From Aphidius gifuensis (lineage: Eukaryota > Arthropoda > Insecta > Hymenoptera > Braconidae), in assembly GCF_014905175.1 (NCBI RefSeq), contig NC_057788.1:9548001-9612000 (forward strand): DNA of 64,000 nucleotides, read 5' to 3'. The position numbers and the translations under genes are program-made. Below the pieces are notes generated by a model. The model saw only the letters and a list, made by a program, of their open reading frames with translations, was not told where the DNA came from and ran no database searches. Positions 56,401 through 64,000 of the stretch are shown here, piece by piece. The number at the start of each line of letters is the position of its first letter. Position 1 is the stretch's first letter.

Positions 56401-57274
56401 AAGGGATACAAATAATTTAAAAAATTTTTTTAATCATTGTGTTGAATATAATCATTGAATACAAGTGTTGCTCAAAGTGTTGTGTGAAAATTCAAAAAGA
56501 AAAAAGCAATTAATCAATATAATTTAAAGGATATAAAGTGTAAAAAAAAAAAAGTTATTTGTTGTTGAAATATTAAAGTGTTTAACATAGTGAAATGGAA
56601 TATACAAGTGTTTTTTATATAAAAATATGAGGACTACGCCTTTTGGATTATCGTGTAACACGAATTATTGTGAAAATGAAAATCACGAGTGTCTTCCTGG
56701 TGCTCTTGTTAGCAGCGAGTTCGAGGTTCGCCTCTTTAATTTTTATACAATTTTTAAATGTCACATGACTTTAATATTTTTTATTTCAATTAAAAATTAT
56801 CTTGCCACTGTATCCATCAAACTTGAGACCTGTGGGAATTAGAAAATAAAAAAAAAAGAAATATATATTTCATTAAACAAAAATATAATTTACTTTTTTC
56901 ATAAAAATAAATTTAAAAAACAGCTCATTTTCATTGATGAGTTTCGCGTTAACATCAGCGATTTCTATGCAGAAATATGATCTATCTCATGCGATATAAC
57001 TTGACATGTGATACAAATTTTATAAAACAATGACAGCATTGTTGATAATTTAAAAAAATAAAAAAACTTAATTCGCATATATTTTTTCATTATAAATTAA
57101 TTTAATCAACAGCTAATATTATTATTTATTTTTTTCTTAGATGTATGTGTACAACTGGTTACACTGGACAAAATTGCGAAAGTGAATATATTCCCTGTGA
57201 TCCATCACCATGTGCAAATGGTGGATCTTGTCAGCAATTGGATAAACTTTCATATGAATGCCACTGTCCCGAGG
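8484..57274 (+). CDS. Notch: Notch receptor, N-terminal exons 1-5 (partial, continues past right edge)
   Basis: Exons are 8484-8571, 26433-26514, 48507-48778, 49832-50027 and 57141-57274; all junctions are GT-AG and phases close (257 complete codons). Exon 1 gives a signal peptide with hydrophobic core YTLLTSFVLIILVSTITTVS. Six-cysteine EGF repeats follow: EGF1 34-67, EGF2 73-111, EGF3 119-151, EGF4 157-188, EGF5 195-225 (calcium-binding DIDEC start), EGF6 from 232. Linker motifs VGEYCQHLNPC, IENACDSDPCLNG and EYTCTCTPGFTG align with Drosophila Notch (VGDYCEHRNPC, VPNACDHVTCLNG, EYTCACANGYTG), and exon 5 aligns with its EGF5-6. Notch is the single-pass receptor for Delta/Serrate; ligand-binding EGF11-12 and everything beyond lie outside. 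O-glucose sites CxSxPC are present in EGF3 and EGF4. O-fucose sites remain only in EGF2 and EGF6. Confidence 0.95.
12597..12620 (+). repeat. 24-bp direct repeat, left flank of foldback element 1
   Basis: The 24 bases here recur identically at 13242-13265. They abut the left end of the foldback element and contain the short palindrome GTTACTGTAAC. They look like a long target duplication or a recombination site. Confidence 0.8.
12621..13234 (+). mobile_element. foldback (long inverted-repeat) element, copy 1
   Basis: The element is about 614 bp. Its right half is a large imperfect hairpin. The arm at about 12875-13018 (AAAATGTTTATTGTTTATTA and onward, including ATACTGTGCAGCAAATATTT) is mirrored by 13085-13220 around a roughly 65-bp spacer. 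A second hairpin of TTTATTTCGTTAGCAACAAA type lies at about 12738-12802. A closely similar copy in opposite orientation is at 35002-35620. A short minus-strand frame (12694-12912, starting MHLFITIINNKHFMSRVVYQ) is shared with the second copy but resembles no transposase. I call it a non-autonomous mobile element because there are two copies with the same ends and because of the flanking direct repeat. Confidence 0.7.
13242..13265 (+). repeat. 24-bp direct repeat, right flank of foldback element 1
   Basis: Identical to 12597-12620 and seven bases beyond the right end of the element as defined by comparison with copy 2. Confidence 0.8.
20049..20673 (-). mobile_element. repeat A, copy A (about 625 bp)
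   Basis: Nearly identical to copies at 42200-42828 and 47819-48444 and, in the opposite orientation, at 63082-64000. One end (plus-strand left) begins AAAATCATGTATAACGAAAA. The other end is a strong hairpin at 20641-20673, with arms TACGTAGGTG and CCACCTACGTA around an inner ACGC-GAA-GCGT stem. On the minus strand it carries a short frame at 20094-20300 (MAVFFPIYIGTQQNHVLWRF and onward) that is conserved in all copies. There are no terminal inverted repeats. The minus strand is chosen for that frame. The transposon class is unknown. Confidence 0.8.
20949..20969. repeat. (GTT)n microsatellite
   Basis: About seven GTT units in Notch intron 1. Confidence 0.8.
22014..22693 (-). CDS. nested antisense gene: unknown secreted/membrane-associated protein with one-base frameshift
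   Basis: The minus-strand ATG at 22693 opens 77 codons beginning MQIFLVCLVPIGTNFMVTYG, a likely signal peptide. They continue with GAPLDWDNVPLVSQGKMVFL and end DDSLPGYGY at a stop near 22460. The protein clearly resumes in another frame just after this: TTCTLGGFIIGSVTGGPVGG, a glycine-zipper-like hydrophobic stretch, then NKPMGMIDHALHLEKKTTGE, then a Ser/Lys-rich tail ending at TAA 22016-22014. The junction needs one extra base near 22457-22462. There is no room or signal for an intron. The parts together would be about 225 aa from a single exon. Composition (less AT-rich, no long A/T runs) differs from the intron around it. I do not recognise the family. It is either a young pseudogene or an assembly error in an intact nested gene. 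A possible minus-strand TATATAA lies at about 22816. Confidence 0.6.
30714..30721 (-). promoter_or_regulatory. Su(H)/CSL-type site in a G+C-rich island
   Basis: TTCCCACG on the plus strand, that is CGTGGGAA on the minus strand, matching the YGTGRGAA consensus. It lies inside the island 30590-30780. Confidence 0.4.
35002..35620 (-). mobile_element. foldback element, copy 2 (inverted relative to copy 1)
   Basis: Reverse-complement match to 12621-13234 over its whole length, from TATCCATAATTTCTAAAATG at the left to TTTGTCCTTTTTATATAAGG at the right, with the same central hairpin. The shared short frame is on the plus strand here (35307-35618). It has an extra TTTTTGTTTTTG-type insertion in the smaller hairpin and lacks the 24-bp flanking repeat of copy 1. 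The left flank instead contains a small palindrome GGCGCGCTACGAGCGCC. Confidence 0.7.
37275..37970. promoter_or_regulatory. two Su(H)/CSL-type sites 690 bp apart
   Basis: CGTGGGAA occurs on the minus strand at 37275-37282 and on the plus strand at 37963-37970. Both are exact matches to the high-affinity core. Confidence 0.4.
38651..38680 (+). repeat. 10-bp tandem repeat, 3 units
   Basis: Three adjacent units of the form YYGTCTCTCC (TTGTCTCTCC, CTGTCTCTCC, CCGTCTCTCC) in Notch intron 2. It is pyrimidine-rich. Confidence 0.85.
42083..43212 (+). promoter_or_regulatory. two Su(H)/CSL-type sites flanking repeat A copy B
   Basis: CGTGGGAA is present at 42083-42090 and at 43205-43212, the latter within CCACGTGGGAAG, which also forms an E-box-like CACGTG. 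They lie on either side of repeat A copy B. Confidence 0.4.
42200..42828 (-). mobile_element. repeat A, copy B
   Basis: Same ends and internal frame (42263-42454 on the minus strand) as copy A. The terminal hairpin is slightly eroded: the arm reads TACGTATAAGTGACGCAAAG instead of the perfect pairing. Left flank is a TAAA microsatellite (42174-42199). Confidence 0.8.
43261..43323 (+). repeat. (CAT)n-rich microsatellite
   Basis: An imperfect ATC/CAG/TCC triplet run of about 20 units in Notch intron 2. Read in frame it gives serine runs, which explains the apparent open frame around it. Confidence 0.8.
47486..47511 (+). repeat. (GTT)n microsatellite
   Basis: About eight GTT units near the 3' end of Notch intron 2, about 1 kb before exon 3. 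Confidence 0.85.
47819..48444 (-). mobile_element. repeat A, copy C, next to Notch exon 3
   Basis: Nearly identical to copy A, including the conserved frame (47884-48072, minus strand) and terminal hairpin (about 48412-48444). It ends only about 60 bp before the exon 3 acceptor (AG at 48505-48506), so only the polypyrimidine/branch region separates the element from the exon. Confidence 0.82.
48779..49831 (+). other. Notch intron 3 (1.05 kb)
   Basis: AT-rich, with no element or exon visible. It interrupts the Gly codon within EGF3, just before VHC. Confidence 0.9.
50957..51038 (+). repeat. 21-bp minisatellite, 3 perfect units plus a degenerate fourth
   Basis: Units start at 50957, 50978 and 50999, each GTTTCTAATGAACGAAATTT followed by C. 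A diverged fourth copy runs from 51020. Each unit holds the palindrome GAAATTTC. In the minus frame it reads as repeats of RNEISFI, which I take as incidental. Confidence 0.9.
52539..52546 (+). promoter_or_regulatory. Su(H)/CSL-type site
   Basis: TGTGGGAA in Notch intron 4, an exact match to YGTGRGAA. Confidence 0.3.
54677..54715. repeat. 39-bp hairpin
   Basis: GGGAAAAAATCCATT pairs imperfectly with AAATGGATTTTCCCC across a CCCATTGT loop. It stands in a locally less AT-rich patch of Notch intron 4. It could be a structured RNA element or a decayed small foldback. Confidence 0.6.
56676..56725 (+). other. candidate signal-peptide first exon (alternative Notch start or nested gene)
   Basis: The ATG at 56676 opens MKITSVFLVLLLAASSR, a textbook short signal peptide in sequence markedly richer in G+C than its surroundings. 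It is preceded by a long AT-rich leader-like stretch and, further upstream, a G+C-rich patch (55170-55450) like the one before the main Notch leader. A possible donor GAG|GTTCGC ends the exon at 56725 in phase 2, the phase needed to join Notch exon 5 (57141). Without splicing the frame stops at 56768 (30 aa). The donor is weak. Alternatives are the first exon of a separate nested gene, or chance. Confidence 0.35.
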
Positions 57275-57431
57275 GTGAGTCACAATTAAATTTAACCTAA
57301 AAAATTATGTTTCGATATATATTTTTGGCATAATCAGTATGTTGAATATTCATTCAGTCATAAAAAAAAAAATTCTATATGATGAAATTATCACAAATAA
57401 TTTCCTGTATTTGTGTTATTTAATTCCCACG
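56831..57431. promoter_or_regulatory. Su(H)/CSL-type sites flanking Notch exon 5
   Basis: TGTGGGAA at 56831-56838 (plus) and CGTGGGAA at 57424-57431 (minus strand) sit on either side of exon 5. Confidence 0.3.
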
Positions 57432-57786
57432 ATTTTACGCCTTGAACTCATTTTTTTTTTTAAATTTATTTATTAATATTATCAGGTGAATTTTTTTTTT
57501 TTTTTTTACAATTAAACGGATGTATGTGTCTTTCAAATATGATGAAAAGTATAAATACCATTTACATATATTTGAAATTATTTTTCTATTTCACTTGATT
57601 AAATGTTTCGCGAAAGAAAAAAAACACACGCTAAGTTGCCTTCACGCCTGGCTAAGTATATTGTCCAATAAAGAAAAAAATTATAATTTATATATATGGA
57701 GACACATAACACACGAAAAAAAAAAAAAAATTCATTTTACCATCAAGTTGATTGTCGACTTTGTTTGTTCATGACTGTGTTTTTTT

Positions 57787-57823
57787 ACGAAGGTAGGATA
57801 GACGCGAAGCGTCCCACCATAGT
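57787..57823 (+). repeat. isolated end fragment of repeat A
   Basis: A decayed copy of only the terminal hairpin: GACGCGAAGCGTCCCACC with remnants of the outer arms. No other part of repeat A is next to it. Confidence 0.6.
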
Positions 57824-58833
57824 ATTGTTTAATTTCATTTTTATATTATATGGTTACGCTTGGCTTGCGCGTTTGACAAACCAGTAAAGTAATTTCTTAA
57901 AATAAAAATAAAATGTCTCAAGTCACCCTTGAATATGTCTGAGAATCAAAAGTAGTAAAAATTATATTTTGGTTATAAAATTGAACCCTCATGAACTCGT
58001 TAAAAATTCAAGATAAGACAAAGTGTTCCAGTGTCTGGTTACGCGTAGTTAAGCGTGTTTTGAATGTGAACAAAAAAAAAAATTAAATAAATTTATACAT
58101 GTAATTCACGTTGATTTAACTTGATGTCAGTAAAGTAGTAAACGAGCTTTTGGCGAACAGAATATAGATGAGTGTGTGGTGGCTAAAGTAATAGGACAAT
58201 AATAGTTATAGCACATATTAACCATCAACACGTAAACATGATGTATAAACGGAAGCATTGTAATACTTGATATTTATTTTAATTTTTGACTATTTTGTTA
58301 AATAATATTTAAAAGTAGAAGAAGAGGTAAAAAAAAAAAAACGATTACTCGGAGTAACAGGTACACTCAACAGGATTAACCAGAGTATTTCATTATAACG
58401 TGAATCAACGAGGTGGATTGTTAATTTGATGCCTAGGGTCAGCCTAGCGTGGCCTTCTCAGTACACCAATTGTACAATGCGTTTTCTTAGCGTCTTTCTT
58501 TATCAAGAATAATACTTTTTCCCAGGCGGACCACAACCGTGGCGAAGACGACCCCACCTCATATCCTCCTTCTCCCTTTTTTTTTTTTTTTTTATATTTT
58601 TTTTATCTTCTACCCACTCATATATGCATTATGCACATACACATCTTCAATTCGTTCACGCGTGCCTACCTACGTGATTTTTTATTTATTTTTATATTTC
58701 CATAAATTATTTTTAAAATCATCTTTAAGTTTTTTTTTATTTTTATTTCGTTTGATGGAAATAAAAAAATTGTGGCAATGAAAATTGAATTTAAATTTTT
58801 CAATTGATTGAATTCCAGTTGAGTATATTTTGT

Positions 58834-58870
58834 AGATGATGATGATGATGGTGATGATGATGATAGTGAT
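58834..58870 (+). repeat. (GAT)n microsatellite
   Basis: About twelve GAT units with GGT and AGT interruptions in Notch intron 5. Confidence 0.85.
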
Positions 58871-60805
58871 GGGAATATATAGAAGAGAAAAAATAGGGTG
58901 GTCTTACTTCTGATAACTTTTAACGTAGAAAAATATATCAAATACTTTGCTGAATTTCATTGCTTGTCGATAAAGATTACATTTCTCATTTTATTTTCTT
59001 CTTCAAGATGTACCATCAGCATATACATGTATAAACTTTAAAGACTCTTCTATGTCTTTTTATGTTTATATATATACCCATGTATAAATTGCATGGCAAC
59101 TTGAAGTAAATAATAAAATATACTGAATAAAATTTTCAAGACAAAATAGCAATAGTATTTTATATTTTTTTTATAAAATTTTTGTATTGTAAAATAACAA
59201 GTTTAAAGTGTCTTTGAATAGGGAAAAATGGATAGTTTACAGGATAAACTTACATTGATATTGAGAGAAAAACAAGTTGGTTAAACTTTGATTTATATTA
59301 TTTGCACGAGCATAAAGTGCGTAGCACAGAAATAACAGGTAATCAGAAAATTCTATAAGCATCAAATTCTACAAAATATAAATAAAATTTTTATGTTTTT
59401 TTTGTAGAATTTTAAGTTACATAAAAAATAAAATAAACCATAATTTTTTTTAGCTAATATTTAAAGAAAAAAAATAATTTGATTAATGATAAATTTTTTT
59501 AAAAAAATTTTGCAACAACATAATTTACTTTGACATGTCAAATACATAGTAATAAATAATCACCTACAATTTTTAATAATTTTTTTTTTATTATTAAACC
59601 CTGGGTGGTATATAGTTGACTAAATAAAAAATAGTAAAAATTTCTGATACGTGGGTTGATGAATAAATGACTTGAAAAAAAAAATATATAAAAACGAACC
59701 AGATCCTTTAATCTTTATACTGTTTATTTAAAAGACTCAAGTTTCCATCTTCTTTTGTGTATAACATATACGGTCTATTACGTGTTCAATGGTCTTTTTC
59801 TTGGACAACTAAAACCCATGAGAGAGTCAAGATCCAGTTACACAAACTGTTATCGCACTGTCAGATATATATATTGCAAAAAGTAAAAAGTTCTTAAAAT
59901 ATTTAAAAAACACTGTGTCATATACAAGTGTGTATATAAATAACAGAATTATGCTGATCACTTAATTTTTTTTTTTTATAAGAGAAATTTTTTTTTTTAA
60001 AACGACCTCGCATACTTGTATATATCTTTATAATTTGTTATTTCTTAAAATTATTATTACATTAGCCTTGAAGATGAAATAAAAAAAAAATATATAAGAG
60101 CTCACTTTGAAACTATGAGATTTGCCTCGAAGCTAGAGCATGATTTTGCATACACAAAATAAAAATAATATTAAGATAAAAAAAAAAAAATTACACTATA
60201 GTGTTATTTTACGTAGTTGAATATATAAATTTTACCCATGAGTGTAGAGTTTACTGTGAACGTGACCTTAGTTTTAAAATCACTGCCTCCTGTAAAGTAC
60301 TTTTTATTATTTTTATAAATTTTCATTCTAGCAATTTAGTTATTTCATCAAAATAAATAAAATGAATTAAATATTAAATAAAAAAAAAAAAAAACTCAAA
60401 CATACATTTATTATTATTAACATAAATATTTAATAAAAAATATTTAAATAACGAATGGATATGTAAAAAATAAATACATTTAAAAAACACAGTCCCAATA
60501 TATATGCAAATAAAGGTACAACGATAGTTATTCTGATTCGATGAGGAGGCACTGAATTAATCCAGATTTATATCCAATGCTTTTATCCACCAGTAGCATC
60601 AACCAGGGCGTGTAATCGTGCCTCTTATATTTGTACGATAATACAAAGGCGTATATATAAACATAAAAAAATTTTTGTATTATTTATTTTTTTTTACTAT
60701 TTTTTTTTTTTTCATTTGAAAATATATATTATTCGTATTACATTATATAAATATACAAATATTGGAATAATAATGCTCACATATTGCTACTAGTTTATTG
60801 TTTAA

Positions 60806-61310
60806 GGAGGTTATGCACAAATTCATTGCGGGTGTTGCGGGGCGCTTCTGACGTCACAGACAAAACTGAAATCTGGCTACACTGTAAAAAAATAAAGTGA
60901 AAAGCGCCTGCGCCCCGTATACAATATATGGGATTGCGGGTATGTGTGTGTGTTTGAACATGCCATACGTTGCCACATCTAATTTTTCTAAAGTTTATAA
61001 TTAATTACTCATTAATTGACCGATCAACATATAAAAATTTTTCGCGCAATTAATAAAACTCGGTTTCTAGTATATGTGTGATTTTTTTCAAGACTTTTTC
61101 ATCATTTTTTCTATCCGAAAAAAATGGTTGTAATCTCCATAAGAGCCAATGTTAAATATTATTTTCAATAATTAATTACAAAAAATTTAACCGATCAACA
61201 TAAGAAAATAATTATACCGTTGTATTCAGAATGAAAAGATCTACTTGTGTACAAAATTTCAGAACATTCTCATTATATTTAAAAAAAAGAGTGATAGCTG
61301 CATAACCTCC
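60806..61310. mobile_element. 505-bp MITE with 12-bp inverted ends and TTAA target duplication
   Basis: Left end GGAGGTTATGCA (60806-60817) and right end TGCATAACCTCC (61299-61310) are perfect inverted repeats. TTAA flanks both sides (60802-60805 and 61311-61314). TTAA duplication is characteristic of piggyBac-type transposition. There is no coding capacity. The interior begins with an unusually G+C-rich part (about 60830-60930). A short stretch, CTCCATAAGAGCC near 61136, also occurs at 15482, hinting at a decayed relative there. Confidence 0.8.
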
Positions 61311-63081
61311 TTAATTTAATTTTTTGTTTGAGATTGAAAATAAATATTACTAACTTGAAAATAAATAGAAAAAGTTTGAATTTATAAATAATAAAACGTG
61401 CAGAGTTTGATAGATGAAAAATTGATATTATTTTAAAAAACATTTAGTCCTGGAGTGCAATTTTGAGATAAAAACAATAGCTTATAGTTTTTTTATTTAT
61501 TTATGTATGTGATCATGGATATACAAGTTCCATAGATGACTTGGCCGTAAAGATTGTTGTAAGGTTACATCCTCTATAGAAGTCAGTTGACCTTTTTATG
61601 GTTTTACTTTGCCCCTGATGTATTCCCATAAATGTGGACATGTATTATTTTTTTAATTTTATTTCTCTTTAATATATTCAATAACAAATTATTTTTTGAT
61701 AAAACTATATAATAATTATAATTTAAATTCTTGTAATTATTATTTAAAATCATTTTTTTTTTTTATTCACGAGTATAATTATATTTCTTTTATGAAATAA
61801 TTATATATTTAGATATTTTTATTTATGTTTAAAAATTTTTTTACCGACATTGTTGAGGTCAAATTTATCATTATGTTGCTTTCTCTGACTAAAAAAATGT
61901 TATACTAAACTTGAGGTTATTTACTTTTCGCGTAATTTCATTATTTCGTGATGCAAGTTGCGATAACAAAAGATCGTTAGCTCAAGCTATATATATAAAA
62001 CCAACCATGTGACCCCCCTCAGCTTTTATACATAAATATTTTTTTTTTAAACATAGCAAAAAATATATAAACAAACGTGACACATACCCACAATCAAGAG
62101 AAACAAAAAAAAAAGATTCAAGATACATTGTAAGATCAATCTTTTGTTTCTATATGAATTTTACTCGATTAAATTTCTAAGAAAATAATTTTCTAATCAA
62201 GCATATGTACGTGTTGACTACCTGTGCATATAAACCTGACAAATGTGGCCAAGTAGCAATGAGCATTCTCATCTCAACACGCATTCACCAGTTACTCATA
62301 TGCTCCCACGTACTTTACGTTAATTTTACATCACTTATAACTTAACTTTAATTACGACAATGTGTACTTGCCACTTGCTATAATACATTAACTCACACAT
62401 TTTTTTCTCAATGATTAATGAAATAAAAAATGTCATTATTTTTTTTTTTTTTTTTTTTATCATTTAAATATTTATTTATTTCAAAAATATATATTACTTT
62501 TTAAAAACTTTAAAAAGGAATTTAATCAGTAGCTAATTAGCGAATTAAAAGATACCCACAGTGGACACCGTTAATCTCGTCATCGATAGCCACGTTTTGC
62601 CTGTTTATTTTTTAACATTTATTTCAATGCTCAGTATCTATAAATTTTTTTTTTTTTTTAATCTCTCTTTTCTTGAATACATACATGATAACTTTTTTTG
62701 ATATATATTAACCGAGTTCTCTTGCAACTATTAAACCACCTAACGTTAAAAAAAATATGTATATATCAATACATAAATAAATAAAAAATACATATATTTA
62801 TGTATTGATCGTCTAATTGGACCACGATTTTGACCTCGAAACATGCGCGAGATAGGACCTGCAATATGCAGCGCACAGTTTATTTATTTAAATATTATAT
62901 CAAAATATATATTACGCCACTGTTTAATATAATTTCTAAATAATAATAAATAAATTATTATCTGACCTGTACGGTTTTATATACACAGCTGATGTATAAA
63001 ATAAATAAATAAATTTGCTATATGCAGTGGTAAAATAATTGCAACGATAAAATTCACAGTTTGTTTTGAGTTTTTGTTTTT

Positions 63082-64000
63082 TACGTAGGTGGGACGCTTT
63101 GCGTCACCTACGTATTGGATTTGTCTACCAAAAATTAAAAAACGCTCTCATTTCTTAAGTAATTGTCAGAGACACTTCGTGTTAGAACCAAAAAAAGCGT
63201 ATTTTCAATCTCTTTAAGGTTGATTCTTGAAATCTGAAATCGCACAGAATCTTATGTAAATACTACATTGTCAATTTTTCAATTGTTCGGTAGATATTTA
63301 CTGTCAGAGTGACAACTTTAGTGCAAGGTATAGGCGGTATCTCAAAAATAACGCAAGAAAACGTTATTTCTATCTTTGTAATCTCTTATAATTTTTAGTA
63401 TTTCGTCTTCTGAGTTTAATTAACTGAAATTCAATTTCGCGAGAAGCGCAGCACATGAACACTTCAGTGTACGATGTAGCTCAGTGTGTAGCCAAACACA
63501 TACTTAAAGAATTTGTTTTCATTTTAAATAAAAATAGCGTTATTGATATACTTCGTGGCATAATTGGTTGTGATACTGAATCAACCTTAATTTGTATATT
63601 CGATTTTTCTCAAATAATGCCAAGCAGAAATGTTAAAACCTTTTTTTTTTTTTTAAATATTAAATAACTTTTTATCTGTAAGCGTGATCGATTTGCACCG
63701 ATTAATTAAAAGTTTCCTTTTATTTTGATCTTTAAATCACCGCTATTTTGAAAACGATATCTTTAAAACTCACGGAGTTATTAGAATTCTAATAGAAAAA
63801 TTTGATGTGGCTGTTTTTTTCCCGATTTACATTGGAACCCAACAAAATCATGTTTTGTGGAGATTCGACGCGCAGTGTTGGCAGCCCTGCTTAGTTCGTC
63901 TCACTCACACAGATGAACATATGTTTATGATAAAATTTCGTAGTGTTGTGACCAAACAATATGACATTTTATTTGAAAAAAAAAAAATTACACTGAATTG
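63082..64000 (+). mobile_element. repeat A, copy D (inverted, carries nested insertion, cut by right edge)
   Basis: Starts with the terminal hairpin (63082-63114), then follows repeat A in reverse order. It is interrupted by a 369-bp insertion at 63218-63586 and resumes. The conserved frame is at about 63799-63990 on the plus strand (MAVFFPIYIGTQQNHVLWRF and onward). The last few bases of the window begin to diverge from the other copies. Confidence 0.82.
63218..63586. mobile_element. 369-bp TTAA MITE nested in repeat A copy D
   Basis: Ends GGTTGATTC (63218-63226) and GAATCAACC (63578-63586) are inverted repeats. TTAA flanks both sides (63214-63217, 63587-63590). The other three repeat A copies show the uninterrupted site with a single TTAA (CTCTTTAATTTG), which proves an insertion. 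The interior has no transposase frame. A frame starting at 63455 runs across the right boundary and is not credible as a gene. Confidence 0.88.

Larger units (their letters stand above)
50028..57140 (+). other. Notch intron 4 (7.1 kb)
   Basis: Contains the 21-bp minisatellite (50957-51038), a GATGAT run (50492-50512), a 39-bp hairpin (54677-54715) and a G+C-rich patch at 55170-55450. A candidate signal-peptide exon (56676-56725) lies in the last 500 bp. Otherwise AT-rich with no recognisable gene. The 153-codon frame at 55031-55492 is Lys-rich low-complexity sequence and I do not support it as coding. Confidence 0.9.
57275..64000 (+). other. Notch intron 5, first 6.7 kb
   Basis: After the exon 5 donor (GTGAGT) no further EGF exon is visible up to the edge. 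It contains a repeat A end fragment (57787-57823), a GAT microsatellite (58834-58870), a 505-bp TTAA MITE (60806-61310) and repeat A copy D with its nested insert (63082-64000). The rest is AT-rich and featureless. Confidence 0.85.

Noticed and set aside
56627..56842. Cys-containing frame beginning MRTTPFGLSCNTNYCENENH, EGF-like at first sight
   Set aside because: Cysteine spacing does not form an EGF repeat and the frame decays at once. The overlapping frame starting at 56676 has the better signal-peptide reading.
63455..63667. 70-codon frame MNTSVYDVAQ and onward
   Set aside because: It crosses the right end of the nested MITE into repeat A, so it is a chimera made by the insertion.

Overview
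This is a eukaryotic, very AT-rich genomic window from an insect, most likely a hymenopteran and possibly a parasitoid wasp. The grounds are short AT-rich introns with standard GT-AG junctions, an arthropod-type Notch N-terminus and abundant poly-A/T tracts. The order and genus are inference only. There are no prokaryotic features. All gene calls come from translating the sequence by eye, checking that splice phases close, and recalling the protein families. No database was searched.

The first 7 kb are gene-dense. At the left edge lies the first coding exon of ABCF1 (minus strand, cut by the window). It is divergent from a complete eight-exon AK8 gene (plus strand, 480 aa). AK8 converges tail-to-tail on a small three-exon coiled-coil gene (minus strand, 164 aa, not recognised). 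Directly upstream of that small gene, on the same strand, is a complete eight-exon ODAD3/CCDC151 gene (559 aa, outer dynein arm docking complex). AK8 and ODAD3 are both cilium/axoneme genes, and a near-perfect RFX X-box palindrome sits about 105 bp upstream of the ODAD3 ATG. The unknown gene between them is therefore a candidate axonemal or sperm gene.

From about 8 kb to the right edge the window is the 5' part of Notch (plus strand). Five coding exons (8484-8571, 26433-26514, 48507-48778, 49832-50027, 57141-57274) encode a signal peptide and EGF repeats 1-5 plus most of EGF 6. The introns are about 17.9, 22.0, 1.05, 7.1 and more than 6.7 kb. The gene runs off the right edge.

The Notch introns hold nearly everything else. 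These include a nested antisense gene for a secreted or membrane-associated protein with a one-base frameshift, four copies of an approximately 625-bp young repeat family, and two copies of a foldback element of about 615 bp, one of them flanked by a 24-bp direct repeat. There are also two MITE-like elements with TTAA target duplications (one nested inside another repeat), a 21-bp minisatellite, many microsatellites, and an apparent excess of Su(H)/CSL-type sites. A candidate signal-peptide exon in intron 4 ends in the splice phase needed to join Notch exon 5. Apart from these features I see no coding sequence in the introns; the other open frames are low-complexity shadows.
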